DNA of 64,000 bases from Paenibacillus sp. NEAU-GSW1 (GCF_009737085.1 NZ_WOVL01000016.1:1-64000); one strand, 5' to 3'; shown: positions 24,497 through 33,440, counted from the stretch's first letter. Program-made: numbers and translations. Notes: generated by a model not told the origin, from the sequence alone.

Positions 24497-24642
24497 TTTC
24501 AAATTAAGCCAGGAATAGCCACAATCCCGCCCGCAGCTCGACAAATAAAGCGTCGAAGCCGGCAGACCGTTTGACATGCTTTGCATTTTCGCGTGTGTAC
24601 AATCTATCCTATATCGCAAGCCGATGAAGGGAGAGGTACGTT

Positions 24643-25746
24643 ATGCGTAGAAAACGGAAAGCGCAATTATTCGTTTATGTGCTGTGTGTTGCCTTGCTCG
24701 CCACTTTAGGAATGCAAATGAACAATCCAGATAGCAGTTCAATCGGTGTTCAATCTCCGCAAGCTTCATATTTAACGATTTTTAACAATGAACTGTTATC
24801 GCCGCCTAACCCGCAAGATTTGCTCGATCTCCAAGCTTTTGCCGCCCCCGAGTCTGAAAAATCCCCGTCCGTGCATATAGCCTCCTATTCCGCCGCCGAT
24901 TTACCCGAAAATACGGATCAATTCGATTCAGATGACAGCGCAGCCGCCGCAATATCAACCACGGGGCAGCCGGAAACGGAAGCAACGCCTGATGATCCGG
25001 CCATTCCTGTATATGAAGTAACCGCCCATTATTTAAACATCCGTTCTGACTCCAATGCAGATTCGGAAATTATAAATGTTGTAAAGCAGGGCACGCTGCT
25101 GGAAGTATCCGAAGCTATCGGCAACGGCTGGATAGCGCTTCGGAATGGAGGCTATGTGCATGGAAAATACATAAAGCTGGTCGACCAACAAGCTGCATCT
25201 GAAGAGTCGCCATCGTCTGCGCAACGGGCACAAGAAGAGCAAGTGACGCCTAACGATACGTTACCGGAGAACAACGTCGAACCGGTTCCGGCTGAAGATA
25301 CAACGGATCCCGAAAAACCGACCTCTATCGTTGAAAAGGACTCCGGGCTGACAGAAGCGCATATCGCGACTATTCTTGACAATACGGCGCTGTCCGGACA
25401 TGGGCTGGAGAAAGCAATTCTTGAGGTCGAGGACGAGTACGGCATCAACGCGTTCTTTACAATTGCCGTCATGAAACTGGAGAGCGGCAACGGAAAAAGC
25501 AAGCTTGCGAAAAATAAAAACAATCTGTTTGGCCTCAACGCTACCGGCAGCAATGCGCATAAGGCGGCGTTCAGCTTCAAGACCAAAGGGGACAGCGTGT
25601 TAAAGTTCGGTCAGCTTATTTCTAAAAACTATATCAACAAAGGCTATACGACTGTCGAGAAAATATCGAGCAAGTATTGCCCTGCAAATCCGAAGTGGGC
25701 GTCACTCGTTCTAAAAATTATGAAGAGCGACTATAAAAAGCTATAA
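24643..25746 (+). CDS. Secreted SH3-domain glucosaminidase (cell wall hydrolase)
   Basis: A 367-residue exported protein starting at ATG 24643 behind GAAGGGAGAGG. An N-terminal signal or anchor helix ([16 protein letters not shown]) is followed by a low-complexity linker. A bacterial SH3 domain lies at about residues 125-185 ([36 protein letters not shown]), then an acidic linker, and a C-terminal glucosaminidase-like domain with [19 protein letters not shown] and NLFGLNA. The Glu in KLESGNG is the likely catalytic acid. It should cleave peptidoglycan glycan strands. Its last bases overlap the convergent aroF by six. Confidence 0.85.
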   Translation: MRRKRKAQLFVYVLCVALLATLGMQMNNPDSSSIGVQSPQASYLTIFNNELLSPPNPQDLLDLQAFAAPESEKSPSVHIASYSAADLPENTDQFDSDDSAAAAISTTGQPETEATPDDPAIPVYEVTAHYLNIRSDSNADSEIINVVKQGTLLEVSEAIGNGWIALRNGGYVHGKYIKLVDQQAASEESPSSAQRAQEEQVTPNDTLPENNVEPVPAEDTTDPEKPTSIVEKDSGLTEAHIATILDNTALSGHGLEKAILEVEDEYGINAFFTIAVMKLESGNGKSKLAKNKNNLFGLNATGSNAHKAAFSFKTKGDSVLKFGQLISKNYINKGYTTVEKISSKYCPANPKWASLVLKIMKSDYKKL

Positions 25747-26586
25747 ACGCAGCGCTTCTTGGTTCGAATCTAGCGCAGGGGACAATAGACCCGAGCGCTT
25801 CACCTCGCCGTAGAAAGTTTCGAACTGCTCGAAATCCAGCTGCTGCGCGCTGTCGGAAAGAGCGGCAGCCGGGTTCGGATGCACTTCGACCATTACGCCG
25901 TCTGCGCCTGCGGCCAATGCCGCTTTGGCGCAAGGCGCCATAATTTCTTTCCTGCCCGTCGAATGAGTGACATCGACCAGAACGGGAAGATGCGTCTCCA
26001 GCTTAAGCAATGGCACGGCGGAAATATCAAGCGTATTGCGCGTTGCGCGCTCATAAGTGCGAATACCGCGTTCAATCAGCATGACCTGTGTATTGCCGCC
26101 GTATACTATATATTCTGCGGCATGCAGAAATTCATCGAGCGTGGCCGAGAGGCCGCGCTTTAGCAATATCGGGGTGCGAAGCCGTCCCGCAGCCTTCAAC
26201 AGCTCAAAATTGTGCATGTTGCGCGCTCCGATTTGAATGACGTCGATGTAGTCGCCGGCCAGCTCCAGATGCGCTGGATCGACGATTTCGCTAATTGTAA
26301 TCAACCCGAATTCGTCAGCAACTTCCTTGAGCAGCTTCAGTCCTTCGATTCCAAGTCCCTGGAAGTCGTACGGAGACGTTCTTGGCTTGAAGGCTCCGCC
26401 GCGCAATACGGATACACCGTTTTTCTTCAGCAGAGCGGCAACCGAACGAAGCTGCTCGTAGCTTTCTACAGAACAGGGACCGGCAATCATCGCCGGCTGT
26501 TTGCCGCCAATTACCGTATGTCCTAGTTTAATTTCTGTATTTTCTGAATGTTTCGCACGGCTGACAAGCAGATGATTGTAGCTCAT
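25741..26586 (-). CDS. aroF: 3-deoxy-7-phosphoheptulonate (DAHP) synthase
   Basis: A 281-residue class I-beta DAHP synthase with ATG 26586 and GGAGCG upstream. Family motifs run in order: [79 protein letters not shown] and [16 protein letters not shown]. It condenses PEP and erythrose 4-phosphate, the first step of aromatic amino acid synthesis. It lacks the fused chorismate mutase domain of the B. subtilis enzyme. A T-box leader precedes it, so expression should follow charging of an aromatic tRNA. The substrate loops look complete. Confidence 0.95.
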   Translation of the reverse strand: MSYNHLLVSRAKHSENTEIKLGHTVIGGKQPAMIAGPCSVESYEQLRSVAALLKKNGVSVLRGGAFKPRTSPYDFQGLGIEGLKLLKEVADEFGLITISEIVDPAHLELAGDYIDVIQIGARNMHNFELLKAAGRLRTPILLKRGLSATLDEFLHAAEYIVYGGNTQVMLIERGIRTYERATRNTLDISAVPLLKLETHLPVLVDVTHSTGRKEIMAPCAKAALAAGADGVMVEVHPNPAAALSDSAQQLDFEQFETFYGEVKRSGLLSPALDSNQEALRL

Positions 26587-26630
26587 GTTTTTCGCTCCTT
26601 TAGTTTGATTGTTTACATCGTTTTGAACGC

Positions 26631-26925
26631 AAAAAAGGCTTCTCTCCGCAAGGGACGAGAAGCCGTGGTACCACCCTAATTAGATCGGTTAGCCTTGAGC
26701 TCAAAGGCGGACGCGATCTCACTTGATTTCCTTTAACGCAGGAATTACGGGGAGCTCTACCTCTTGCTTCATGAAGCAAGAATTCAAGTTCCGGCTCGGG
26801 AGTGAACTTCGGCAAGGTTAATCCGCTAGGCGGCTCTCAATCGGTGGCGCGCCTTCCCTGTCAGCGTTTCCGCTCGCTTACTCTCTCTGTCATTGCCTGT
26901 CAATGCTATTCGAATAACAATCGAT
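26631..26925 (-). promoter_or_regulatory. T-box leader of aroF (probable tRNA-Phe specifier)
   Basis: On the minus strand the T-box core AGGGTGGTACCACGG (complement of 26663-26677) is followed by a terminator: GGCTTCTC...GAGAAGCC at 26637-26664 and a T6 run at 26631-26636. The antiterminator can form with the T-box bulge. Stem I spans roughly 26780-26900. Its 3' side reads GAAGTTCACTCCC, so the specifier codon is most likely TTC (26804-26806), phenylalanine. Uncharged tRNA should promote read-through into the DAHP synthase gene. Confidence 0.92.
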
Positions 26926-26933
26926 TAAAGAGC

Positions 26934-26962
26934 ATTTTATACCCTTTTTCCAACAACTGCAA
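26934..26962 (-). promoter_or_regulatory. Promoter of the T-box leader
   Basis: On the minus strand TTGCAG, a 17-base spacer and TAAAAT lie just upstream of the T-box leader. Confidence 0.6.
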
Positions 26963-27041
26963 GTTGTTTGTTTAAAGCGATTTTGCTTTAATGGATTAAA
27001 TCGGGCGAATGCGGAAGCAGCTGCTCAGCAAAATATGGGCA

Positions 27042-27070
27042 TTGACAAGAGTTTACTTCGCATGTAACAT
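27042..27070 (+). promoter_or_regulatory. Sigma-A promoter for the riboswitch-controlled exporter
   Basis: TTGACA (27042-27047), 17-base spacer, TAACAT (27065-27070). The expected transcription start is near 27077, about 30 bases before the aptamer. Confidence 0.75.
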
Positions 27071-27102
27071 TTGAACTGTTGATTTCATAATGACTATTGG
27101 TA

Positions 27103-27239
27103 TTCATTCGTATAACCCCGCAACAAACGGCATTAAGGGCGGGGGTTCTACAGGGAGCCTTTACTTCCTAACTGCGAAGAAACAGAAATTTAGCCTGCTG
27201 ATAGGCTGACATTCTGTTTCGAGGCGGTTAGGATTTTTT
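27103..27239 (+). promoter_or_regulatory. Variant purine (guanine-type) riboswitch with terminator
   Basis: P1 TTC-A-TTCG (27103-27110) pairs with CGAAGAA (27175-27181). J1/2 is TATAA. P2 is CCCCGC/GCGGGG (27116-27121, 27139-27144). J2/3 is GTTCTACA, close to the canonical UUUCUAC core. P3 is AGGGA/TTCCT with loop GCCTTTAC. J3/1 is AACTG, whose C (27172) falls at the specificity position 74. The loops share complementary AAGG and CCTT. Terminator arm CCTAACTGC (27167-27175) re-pairs P3, J3/1 and the start of P1 with GCGGTTAGG (27224-27232), then a T6 run. Aptamer and terminator exclude each other, predicting ligand-induced expression. Confidence 0.72.
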
Positions 27240-27287
27240 GCGTTTTGGCTCTTATGATTCGGAAGGGACAGGAGGATGCGGACAGAG

Positions 27288-28223
27288 ATGAAATATTGGA
27301 TATCCGTCCTGATAGGGGCGATGAGTTACGGCATTCTATCCACGATTGTCGTACATGCATACGATTACGGTTTTACATTAGGCGAGGTAGTAGGCAGCCA
27401 ATTGTTAGTCGGATTTTTGCTCGCTTGGCTGCTGGTCGCTGGATTAAGCTTCTTCGGGAAGCGAAAAAGGAATAAATCGAGCGAAAGGAAACAAGAGGCG
27501 AGCTGGAAGCAGCGTTTGCTGCTGATGCTCGCAGGAACGCCGTCCGCCATTACCGGACTGCTGTATTACCATTCGCTTACCTATATTCCGGCGTCTCTTG
27601 CGATTATTATGTTATTTCAGTTCAGCTGGATCGGAGTCGCCATTCAAGCGGCAATCGAGAAACGGATGCCAGGCAAATCGATGCTGTTTGCGCTTGCCGT
27701 ACTCTTGATTGGGACCGTACTTGCCGCAGGCATAAACCATTCAGGCGAGTCGAAATTCCATCCATACGGTATTGGGCTCGGTTTGCTGTCAGCCGTCAGC
27801 TATTCGCTGATGATACTGCTCAGCGGGAAGGCGGCGCCGCGCGTGCATCCCGCAAAACGCAGCGCATGGATGAGTACCGGCGCGCTGTTGCTCGTATTTG
27901 TACTGTTCCCGCCGTATTTTTTAATAAACGGCCAGCTGTGGGAAGGACTGCTGCTGTTTGGAGCAATGCTTGGCCTGTTCGGCGCATTCCTGCCGCCGCT
28001 GCTGTATGCGGCAGGCATTCCGCATATCGGAGAAGGGATGGCAAGCATAGTCGGGGCTGCGGAGCTGCCGGTCGCCGTGCTGCTGTCGACATTCGTGCTG
28101 CATGAAGAGGTGGCGGCTTTACAGTGGTGCGGCGTATTGCTGGTGCTGCTCGGCATTGCGCTGCCTGAGCTCGCCAAACGTTATCGTTCTTTAACGCGGC
28201 AGAAGCAGTCGTTCGATCTGTAA
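27288..28223 (+). CDS. EamA/DMT-family transporter
   Basis: About 311 residues with ten predicted helices in two EamA repeats. The first carries SYGILSTIVVHAYDYGFTLG and PSAITGLLYYHSLTYIPASLA; the second has GLLSAVSYSLMILLSG and EGMASIVGAAELPVAVLLS, then LHEEVAALQWCGVLLVLLG. ATG 27288 is preferred because the AGGAGG at 27270-27275 directly abuts ATG 27276. Family members export or import small metabolites. The purine-type riboswitch upstream suggests a purine or related compound, by analogy with the efflux pump PbuE, which belongs to a different family. Confidence 0.85.
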   Translation: MKYWISVLIGAMSYGILSTIVVHAYDYGFTLGEVVGSQLLVGFLLAWLLVAGLSFFGKRKRNKSSERKQEASWKQRLLLMLAGTPSAITGLLYYHSLTYIPASLAIIMLFQFSWIGVAIQAAIEKRMPGKSMLFALAVLLIGTVLAAGINHSGESKFHPYGIGLGLLSAVSYSLMILLSGKAAPRVHPAKRSAWMSTGALLLVFVLFPPYFLINGQLWEGLLLFGAMLGLFGAFLPPLLYAAGIPHIGEGMASIVGAAELPVAVLLSTFVLHEEVAALQWCGVLLVLLGIALPELAKRYRSLTRQKQSFDL

Positions 28224-28230
28224 AATCGTA

Positions 28231-28268
28231 TGGGCGCATCAATGAAAGGTTGATGCGCCCATTATTAT
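28231..28268 (+). terminator. Terminator after the EamA transporter
   Basis: TGGGCGCATCAA pairs perfectly with TTGATGCGCCCA (28250-28261), followed by TTATTAT. Confidence 0.8.
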
Positions 28269-28277
28269 CCATTACAA

Positions 28278-28305
28278 TGAGAATTATTGTTGATAATTAT
28301 TTTCA
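28278..28305 (+). promoter_or_regulatory. Overlapping Fur boxes upstream of the FhuF-like gene
   Basis: TGATAATTATTTTCA (28291-28305) matches the 7-1-7 Fur box TGATAATNATTATCA with one mismatch. A second, weaker box TGAGAATTATTGTTG (28278-28292) is staggered beside it. They lie 20-45 bases before the start codon, covering the expected promoter, so iron-dependent repression is likely. Confidence 0.8.
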
Positions 28306-28324
28306 TTTGGATCGAGGGAAAACG

Positions 28325-29128
28325 ATGAGCCTTACGGCTATACATACGATTGCGGAAGATTATAATCTCGTTACAGAACGGCCTGAGAACGCTGTACACT
28401 CGGCTTCGGCGGATTCGCTGCTTGAACCGGAAGCGATGAGGATATTCATCGGTCATTATGAGACTGCGGCAAAAGCTGTCGATCTCGAAGGCGCAGCTGG
28501 CTTTTTTGCCTATACGGTCGTCAATTTTATGCTTGCCCAGCAGCAGCTGATCTCCGCGCACAATTCTGCTTTACAATTGCGGCCAGCTCAGCTGACCTTT
28601 CATCTCGTTCCAACCGAGAAAAGCGTAGCTGTCAAGTTCGGCTTGCACGGTTCGGTTTTGGAAGACGCCCCGGCGGATGAGGATACGCGGTCAGCTTGGC
28701 TGATGAACGTTTACAATCGATTTTACGGAGAACTGATTCGTCCGTTGTTCGAAAGCTTGGCGACGGCGACCGGCATATCAATCGTTCATCTTTGGCAGCA
28801 CCTGGCTACCAAATTCAATTATGTCCCGCTGCGGGCTGACGGACTTGACGGCGCATTGAAGCAGCGAATGATTGACGACTATGAACAATTGAAATATAAA
28901 GTGGACCCTGCGATTTTCGGCCGGTCGAAAAACCCGATCGACGCCAAATTGCGTTACGTGGAATCGATGGCAGACTCGGATAAACAAGTGCTAATGAAAA
29001 ACGGCTGCTGCTATTATTACAAGATGGAAGCCTCGGAAGGAAGCTATTGCTTTACTTGTCCTAGAATTTCCGATAAGGAGCGGGAACAGCGCAGAGAAAG
29101 CTGCCGTTCCGGTCAAACCAGCCAATAA
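28325..29128 (+). CDS. fhuF: FhuF-like ferric siderophore reductase
   Basis: About 267 residues from ATG 28325, behind GAGGG; the longer open frame runs through the Fur box and terminator and is not used. The C-terminus has the FhuF [2Fe-2S] ligand pattern: KNGCCYYYKM and then GSYCFTCPR, i.e. Cys-Cys-x10-Cys-x2-Cys. The middle contains the FhuF/IucA-C segment LATATGISIVHLWQHLATKF. Such cytosolic proteins reduce ferric hydroxamate siderophores to release iron. No siderophore transporter genes adjoin it. Fur control fits. Confidence 0.85.
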   Translation: MSLTAIHTIAEDYNLVTERPENAVHSASADSLLEPEAMRIFIGHYETAAKAVDLEGAAGFFAYTVVNFMLAQQQLISAHNSALQLRPAQLTFHLVPTEKSVAVKFGLHGSVLEDAPADEDTRSAWLMNVYNRFYGELIRPLFESLATATGISIVHLWQHLATKFNYVPLRADGLDGALKQRMIDDYEQLKYKVDPAIFGRSKNPIDAKLRYVESMADSDKQVLMKNGCCYYYKMEASEGSYCFTCPRISDKEREQRRESCRSGQTSQ

Positions 29129-29130
29129 AT

Positions 29131-29160
29131 TTGGCAAAACACCCTCAAACATCGTATAGT
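29131..29160 (+). promoter_or_regulatory. Probable gpsB promoter
   Basis: TTGGCA, 18-base spacer, TATAGT, about 60 bases upstream of gpsB. Confidence 0.5.
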
Positions 29161-29220
29161 TAATATAGTAAAGTTGTTTAGCTTATTTTTAGAAGGGTCT
29201 GAAAGGAGCATTACGCTACA

Positions 29221-29523
29221 ATGAGCGATTTAGCTAACTATGGTTTGACTTTAACCGCGAATGCTGTTCACGGCAAACAATTCGAGAAAAAGATGCGCGG
29301 CTACAACCCGGACGAGGTGGATGATTTTCTCGACGAAGTGATTAAGGACTATGCGAGAATGCAGGATTTGATCAACAAATTTGAAGCCGATTTGGCTGCC
29401 ATCCATATAGAGTTGCTGAAAAATCCGGAATCATACGATCAATTTATGATCAAACGCAGAATCGAAGATTTGGAAATGAAAGTGTTTGGAGAGAAAAGAG
29501 AGCTGCTGCGTCCGCGCGTATAG
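29221..29523 (+). CDS. gpsB: Cell division regulator GpsB (DivIVA domain)
   Basis: A 100-residue protein starting at ATG 29221 behind AAAGGAG. The DivIVA lipid-binding domain is evident in FEKKMRGYNPDEVDDFLDEV and IKDYARMQDL, followed by a coiled coil. The C-terminus has the GpsB trimerisation element IKRRIEDLEMKVFGEKRE. Length and domain order match GpsB rather than full DivIVA. It coordinates peptidoglycan synthases between elongation and septation at the membrane. It is monocistronic with its own promoter and terminator. Confidence 0.92.
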   Translation: MSDLANYGLTLTANAVHGKQFEKKMRGYNPDEVDDFLDEVIKDYARMQDLINKFEADLAAIHIELLKNPESYDQFMIKRRIEDLEMKVFGEKRELLRPRV

Positions 29524-29538
29524 GTTTGGAAAAATTAC

Positions 29539-29591
29539 GAGGTGTCCTTCCGTCATTAGAGATGATGATCGGAGGACACCTCTGTTTTTTT
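29539..29591 (+). terminator. Terminator after gpsB
   Basis: Long stem GAGGTGTCCTTCCG/CGGAGGACACCTC (one bulge) followed by TGTTTTTTTG. Confidence 0.88.
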
Positions 29592-29715
29592 GTTAGCTGA
29601 TGTTCCCGGAGTTCTGCTGTTCGTCCGCGTATCGTGATCTTCGGCATGAAGCTCGCCTGTCCAACATATAGATAACGGCAGGACATGTTTGTATGGAATA
29701 AAGGGGGGAGAGCGG

Positions 29716-32040
29716 TTGACGCTGTTGAACCAAACCCGCAAAGATTCGGATGTATGGCCGGTCGATCCGGGACCGTTGAGCGATAAAATGATCGATTTTT
29801 CGATCCAAGGGATGAGCTGCACCGCATGCGCGGCGAGAATCGAGAAGGCAGTCGGCAAAATGCCCGGCGTAAAGCAAGTAGCCGTCAGCTTTCCAGCAAG
29901 AACGGCATGGATCCAATATGTGCCCGAGCTCGTTCAGCCATCGCAGATCGCCGATAAAATCAAGCACGTCGGTTTCGTTCCTTCCGTTCCCGAGCAGGCG
30001 CAGGAAGGGCTGGACAAGGAACGGCGAACGCTGCTGCTGCGGTTGATCGTCTCGGCTTCGCTTACGCTCCCGCTGCTGGCCGCCATGATTCAGCATCTGT
30101 CGTGGCTTTCCGCCATTTCGATACCGCCAATTTTGTTAAATGGCTGGCTGCAGCTTGGATTGGCTTCGATCATTCAATTTGGTATCGGCATGCCGTTCTA
30201 CTTCGGCGCTTACCAAGCGATTCGTTCCCGCTCAGCCAATATGGACGTGCTTGTAGCGGTCGGCACGTCAGCCGCTTATTTATACAGCCATTATATCGTG
30301 ATGACAGCCGGTCGATCGGGGCTTTCAGCGCATGAGCTGCCGCTCTATTTCGAAACGTCAGCGGTCGTCATTACGGCTGTTCTGCTAGGAAAATACATCG
30401 AGGCGAGCGCTACAGCGAGGGCGCAGAGCAGCTCGACCGGCTTCGGCAAGCTGCAAAATTCGACTGTAACAGTTGAACGAGCAGGCGAGAACTTGCAGAT
30501 CAAAACGGAATTTGTACGGCCGGGAGATTATGCGCTCGTAGGTCCCGGCGAGACGATACCCGTCGATGGCGTCATCGCAGACGGCGAAACCGAAATCGAC
30601 GAGTCGCTGCTGACCGGCGAAACGTTGCCAATGTCTAAAAAAATAGGCGATCGCGTATTTGCTGGCACGGCGAACGGCAACGGTCATCTCCGCATCCGAA
30701 CGGAGGCAGCAGGCCATGCCACGATGCTGAGCCGCATCAGCGAGCTGGTACGGCAGGCGCAGCGATCCAAGTCAGACATTCAACGGCTGGTGGACAAAGT
30801 GTCCGGGTGGTTTGTGCCCGCGATGCTTTTGATTGCTGCCGCGACGTTTATGGCCTGGTTTGTTCTTATCCAACCCGGTGATGGGGAGCAGGCCTTTCGC
30901 AACGGTGTCGCCGTTGTGCTTGTTGCATGCCCGTGCGCCCTTGGGCTTGCCACTCCGATCTCGCTTGTTATAGCCTCCGGACGGCTGTCCAAGCGGGGAA
31001 TTGTCGTGAAGGAAGCGAGCGCGCTGGAGCGGCTGGCGCAAATCGATACGATTATGCTCGACAAAACAGGGACGTTGACGGAAGGCAAGCCGAGGATCAG
31101 CAAGCTGCTTGCGGCGGGCGGCAATCGGAATGCGATGCTGCGAATTGCAGCTGCTGTAGAAGCACAGTCTTCGCACCCGCTTGCCAAAGCGATCGTAGCC
31201 GAGGCGGAGCGCCTCGGAATCGTATGGCCCCAAGCGGAGCATATGGTCTATACGAGCGGCAAAGGCGTTGATGCGATAGTTGAAGAACGGCCCGCAGGCG
31301 TCGGCAACGCCGCATGGATAAGACAACAGCTGCGCCAGCCGTTGCCGGCTTTTGCGGCGGCGTTCGCCGAAGAGCGCGAGCGAGCAGGCGAAACCGTTCT
31401 TTATGTGCTGAACGATGGCAATGTGGCCGGCGCGCTTTCTTTTACAGATGCGATCAAGCCTTACTCGAAGCAGGCAATTGCCCGCTTGAACGAGGAACAT
31501 ATCGCGGTGCTGCTCGCGACTGGCGACCATCAGTCTCCTGCGCTTGACGCGGCAAAGCAAGCAGGAATCGGCCAAGTGTACGCTTCATTGCTGCCCGAAG
31601 ACAAGCTGGAGCTGGTGAAGAAGCTGAAAGCGAAGGGGCGGAGGGTTGCAATGGCGGGAGACGGCTGGAATGACGCGCCTGCTCTAGCGGCTGCCGATGT
31701 CGGCATCGCAATGGGCGACGGAACGGAAGCGGCTTTAAACGCCGGCCACCTGACGCTGCTTCAGCCGCGAATGACGGCAATACCGGAGGCAGTGATGATC
31801 AGCAGATTGACGGTGCGCAACGTTCGCCAGAACTTGACGTTCGCTTTCATCTACAACGCGTTGATTATTCCGGCAGCGGCTTGCGGCTTGCTTGAACCGT
31901 GGATGGCGGGTACGGCTATGGCGATGAGCTCTGTTTCGGTTGTCGGAAATGCGATCAGGCTAAACGGCATTCTTAGAAAAACAGCGTTTGAACCGTATAG
32001 ACAAACAGGAAAGACCGATGGTATAGTAACTAGGATGTAA
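29716..32040 (+). CDS. copA: Copper-translocating P-type ATPase CopA
   Basis: About 774 residues from TTG 29716, chosen for the GGGGGGAG at 29703-29710; ATG 29689 has no ribosome binding site. One N-terminal heavy-metal-associated domain has GMSCTACAARIEKAV; most Bacillus CopA proteins have two. P1B-ATPase motifs follow: actuator LTGETLP, transmembrane metal site CPCALGLATPIS, phosphorylation motif MLDKTGTLTEGKP, SHPLAKAI, GDGWNDAPAL, and YNALIIPAAACGLL plus MAMSSVSVVGNAIRL in the last helices (the CPC and N/Y/MSS pattern of Cu(I) pumps). It exports cytosolic copper. No copZ or csoR is adjacent, and no CsoR operator was recognised. Confidence 0.93.
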   Translation: MTLLNQTRKDSDVWPVDPGPLSDKMIDFSIQGMSCTACAARIEKAVGKMPGVKQVAVSFPARTAWIQYVPELVQPSQIADKIKHVGFVPSVPEQAQEGLDKERRTLLLRLIVSASLTLPLLAAMIQHLSWLSAISIPPILLNGWLQLGLASIIQFGIGMPFYFGAYQAIRSRSANMDVLVAVGTSAAYLYSHYIVMTAGRSGLSAHELPLYFETSAVVITAVLLGKYIEASATARAQSSSTGFGKLQNSTVTVERAGENLQIKTEFVRPGDYALVGPGETIPVDGVIADGETEIDESLLTGETLPMSKKIGDRVFAGTANGNGHLRIRTEAAGHATMLSRISELVRQAQRSKSDIQRLVDKVSGWFVPAMLLIAAATFMAWFVLIQPGDGEQAFRNGVAVVLVACPCALGLATPISLVIASGRLSKRGIVVKEASALERLAQIDTIMLDKTGTLTEGKPRISKLLAAGGNRNAMLRIAAAVEAQSSHPLAKAIVAEAERLGIVWPQAEHMVYTSGKGVDAIVEERPAGVGNAAWIRQQLRQPLPAFAAAFAEERERAGETVLYVLNDGNVAGALSFTDAIKPYSKQAIARLNEEHIAVLLATGDHQSPALDAAKQAGIGQVYASLLPEDKLELVKKLKAKGRRVAMAGDGWNDAPALAAADVGIAMGDGTEAALNAGHLTLLQPRMTAIPEAVMISRLTVRNVRQNLTFAFIYNALIIPAAACGLLEPWMAGTAMAMSSVSVVGNAIRLNGILRKTAFEPYRQTGKTDGIVTRM

Positions 32041-32060
32041 ATTTCATAAAAATGTAACAG

Positions 32061-32275
32061 GGTGCTTGAACCTTATGTTTAGCGGCATTTGAGTCAAGCT
32101 TAATAGGGAAGTCCGGTGAAATTCCGGCACGGACCCGCCACTGTAAGAAGCGCCTGCCGGCTCGGTTAAGCCTGGTTAGGAGCGCCTCGGCATTATGTCA
32201 CTGGGATAAGTATACGCCTGGGAAGACGCCGAACGCGCAGCTTCAAGTCAGGAGACCTGCCCGTTATAGTTAACG
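32061..32275 (+). promoter_or_regulatory. Cobalamin riboswitch
   Basis: The conserved core is present: GGTGCTTG at the 5' end, GGGAAGTCCGGTGAAATTCCGGCACGGAC with CCGCCACTGTAA in the middle, and the B12 box AAGTCAGGAGACCTGCC near the 3' end (32245-32262). It precedes a cobalamin uptake/salvage operon and is followed by an intrinsic terminator, so adenosylcobalamin should switch the operon off. Confidence 0.96.
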
Positions 32276-32349
32276 CTGTCGCCTACGTGGAATTAGGGTG
32301 GTGTTGGGAAAGCATGCCTGTCTATTGCGCATAGACGACGGGACATTAC

Positions 32350-32386
32350 AGCATTTCCGGCACATTGGCCGGAGATGCTTTTTTTA
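32350..32386 (+). terminator. Riboswitch expression-platform terminator
   Basis: AGCATTTCCGGC pairs with GCCGGAGATGCT (one G-T pair), then a run of seven T residues, between the cobalamin aptamer and the first gene. Confidence 0.85.
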
Positions 32387-32429
32387 TGGAATCAGAATCA
32401 ACAAATGGATTGGGGAGCGTGCACTAGAA

Positions 32430-33437
32430 ATGAGAATGGCAATGAATTGGAAAATGAAAATGATCGCAGCCGCAGTGCTGACGGCTATGCTGCTGATGAT
32501 AGCGGCATGCGGCGGCAACGGCGCAGGCAATGAGCCGAGCGCAGCGCCAAGCAATGCGGCAAGCAGTCCGGAAGCGAGCGCAACGGTTGCGCCGGAGATT
32601 GATGATGCCGCAACGGCTGCGACGGTTTATCCTTTGACGATCAAAGACGATATGGGAACGGAATTGACGTTCGAGAAAGCGCCGGCGAAAGTGGTTACGC
32701 TCGTGCCAAGCGAGACGGAAGTTATTTATGCGATCGGCGGAGCCGATTTGGTTGCCGGCGTCGATACGTTCAGCAACTACCCGGCAGAAGCCGCGGCGAA
32801 GCCAAAGGTTGGCGATATGACTACAAACATTGAGGCTGTTGCCGCATTGAGCCCGGATTTGGTTCTGGCATCTTCGACGATGAATACCGATGCGATTACG
32901 AAGCTGCGAGAGCTCAACATTGCCGTGTTTGCTTCAGACCCGTTGACATACGACGCAACGATTGCAAAAATTGAAAACATCGGACGCATCATCGACCATA
33001 ACAAAGAAGCTTCCGAAGTAGCGGCTCATATGCGCGAAGTGAAGCAGCAGGTTGCAGATGCGGTGAAGGACGCGCCGAAAAAATCAGTTTATCTGGAGTT
33101 CTCGCCAGGCTGGACGGTAGGCTCCGGCACATTCCTGGATGAGCTGTTGACCATTGCGGGCGGCACGAATGTCGCTTCGGCGCAGCCAGGCTGGTATGAG
33201 GTAAGCGCGGAAGAAATCGTCAAGCAAAATCCGCAAGTCATTATTTATCCCGATATGGGCGAAAGCAACCCTATCACTGCAGCAATTGCGGATAGACCGG
33301 GCTGGAATGCGATTGATGCCGTAAAAAACAAACAGCAATTCGCTGTAACGAATGATCCGCTTGTACGCGTTGGTCCAAGACTGGCGGACGGTCTGCTTGA
33401 GTTGGCAAAAGCGATTCATCCGGATCTGTTTAAATAA
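32430..33437 (+). CDS. btuF: Cobalamin/cobinamide-binding lipoprotein BtuF
   Basis: About 335 residues from ATG 32430 with GGGGAG upstream; the longer open frame begins inside the terminator. The lipobox MIAAC (Cys near residue 27) is followed by an Ala/Ser/Pro-rich linker and a helical-backbone metal-receptor (PeripBP) fold: APAKVVTLVPSETEVIYAIGG, VGVDTFSNYP-like region, LSPDLVLAS, FLDELLTIAGGTNVA. Family members deliver B12, haem or siderophores. The cobalamin riboswitch and downstream cob genes make B12 or cobinamide the substrate. Confidence 0.92.
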   Translation: MRMAMNWKMKMIAAAVLTAMLLMIAACGGNGAGNEPSAAPSNAASSPEASATVAPEIDDAATAATVYPLTIKDDMGTELTFEKAPAKVVTLVPSETEVIYAIGGADLVAGVDTFSNYPAEAAAKPKVGDMTTNIEAVAALSPDLVLASSTMNTDAITKLRELNIAVFASDPLTYDATIAKIENIGRIIDHNKEASEVAAHMREVKQQVADAVKDAPKKSVYLEFSPGWTVGSGTFLDELLTIAGGTNVASAQPGWYEVSAEEIVKQNPQVIIYPDMGESNPITAAIADRPGWNAIDAVKNKQQFAVTNDPLVRVGPRLADGLLELAKAIHPDLFK

Positions 33438-33440
33438 GCG

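Noticed and set aside
24390..24642. c-di-AMP (ydaO) or c-di-GMP riboswitch before the glucosaminidase gene
   Set aside because: Strong stems exist, but the conserved cores of these classes are missing, so the element is left unassigned.
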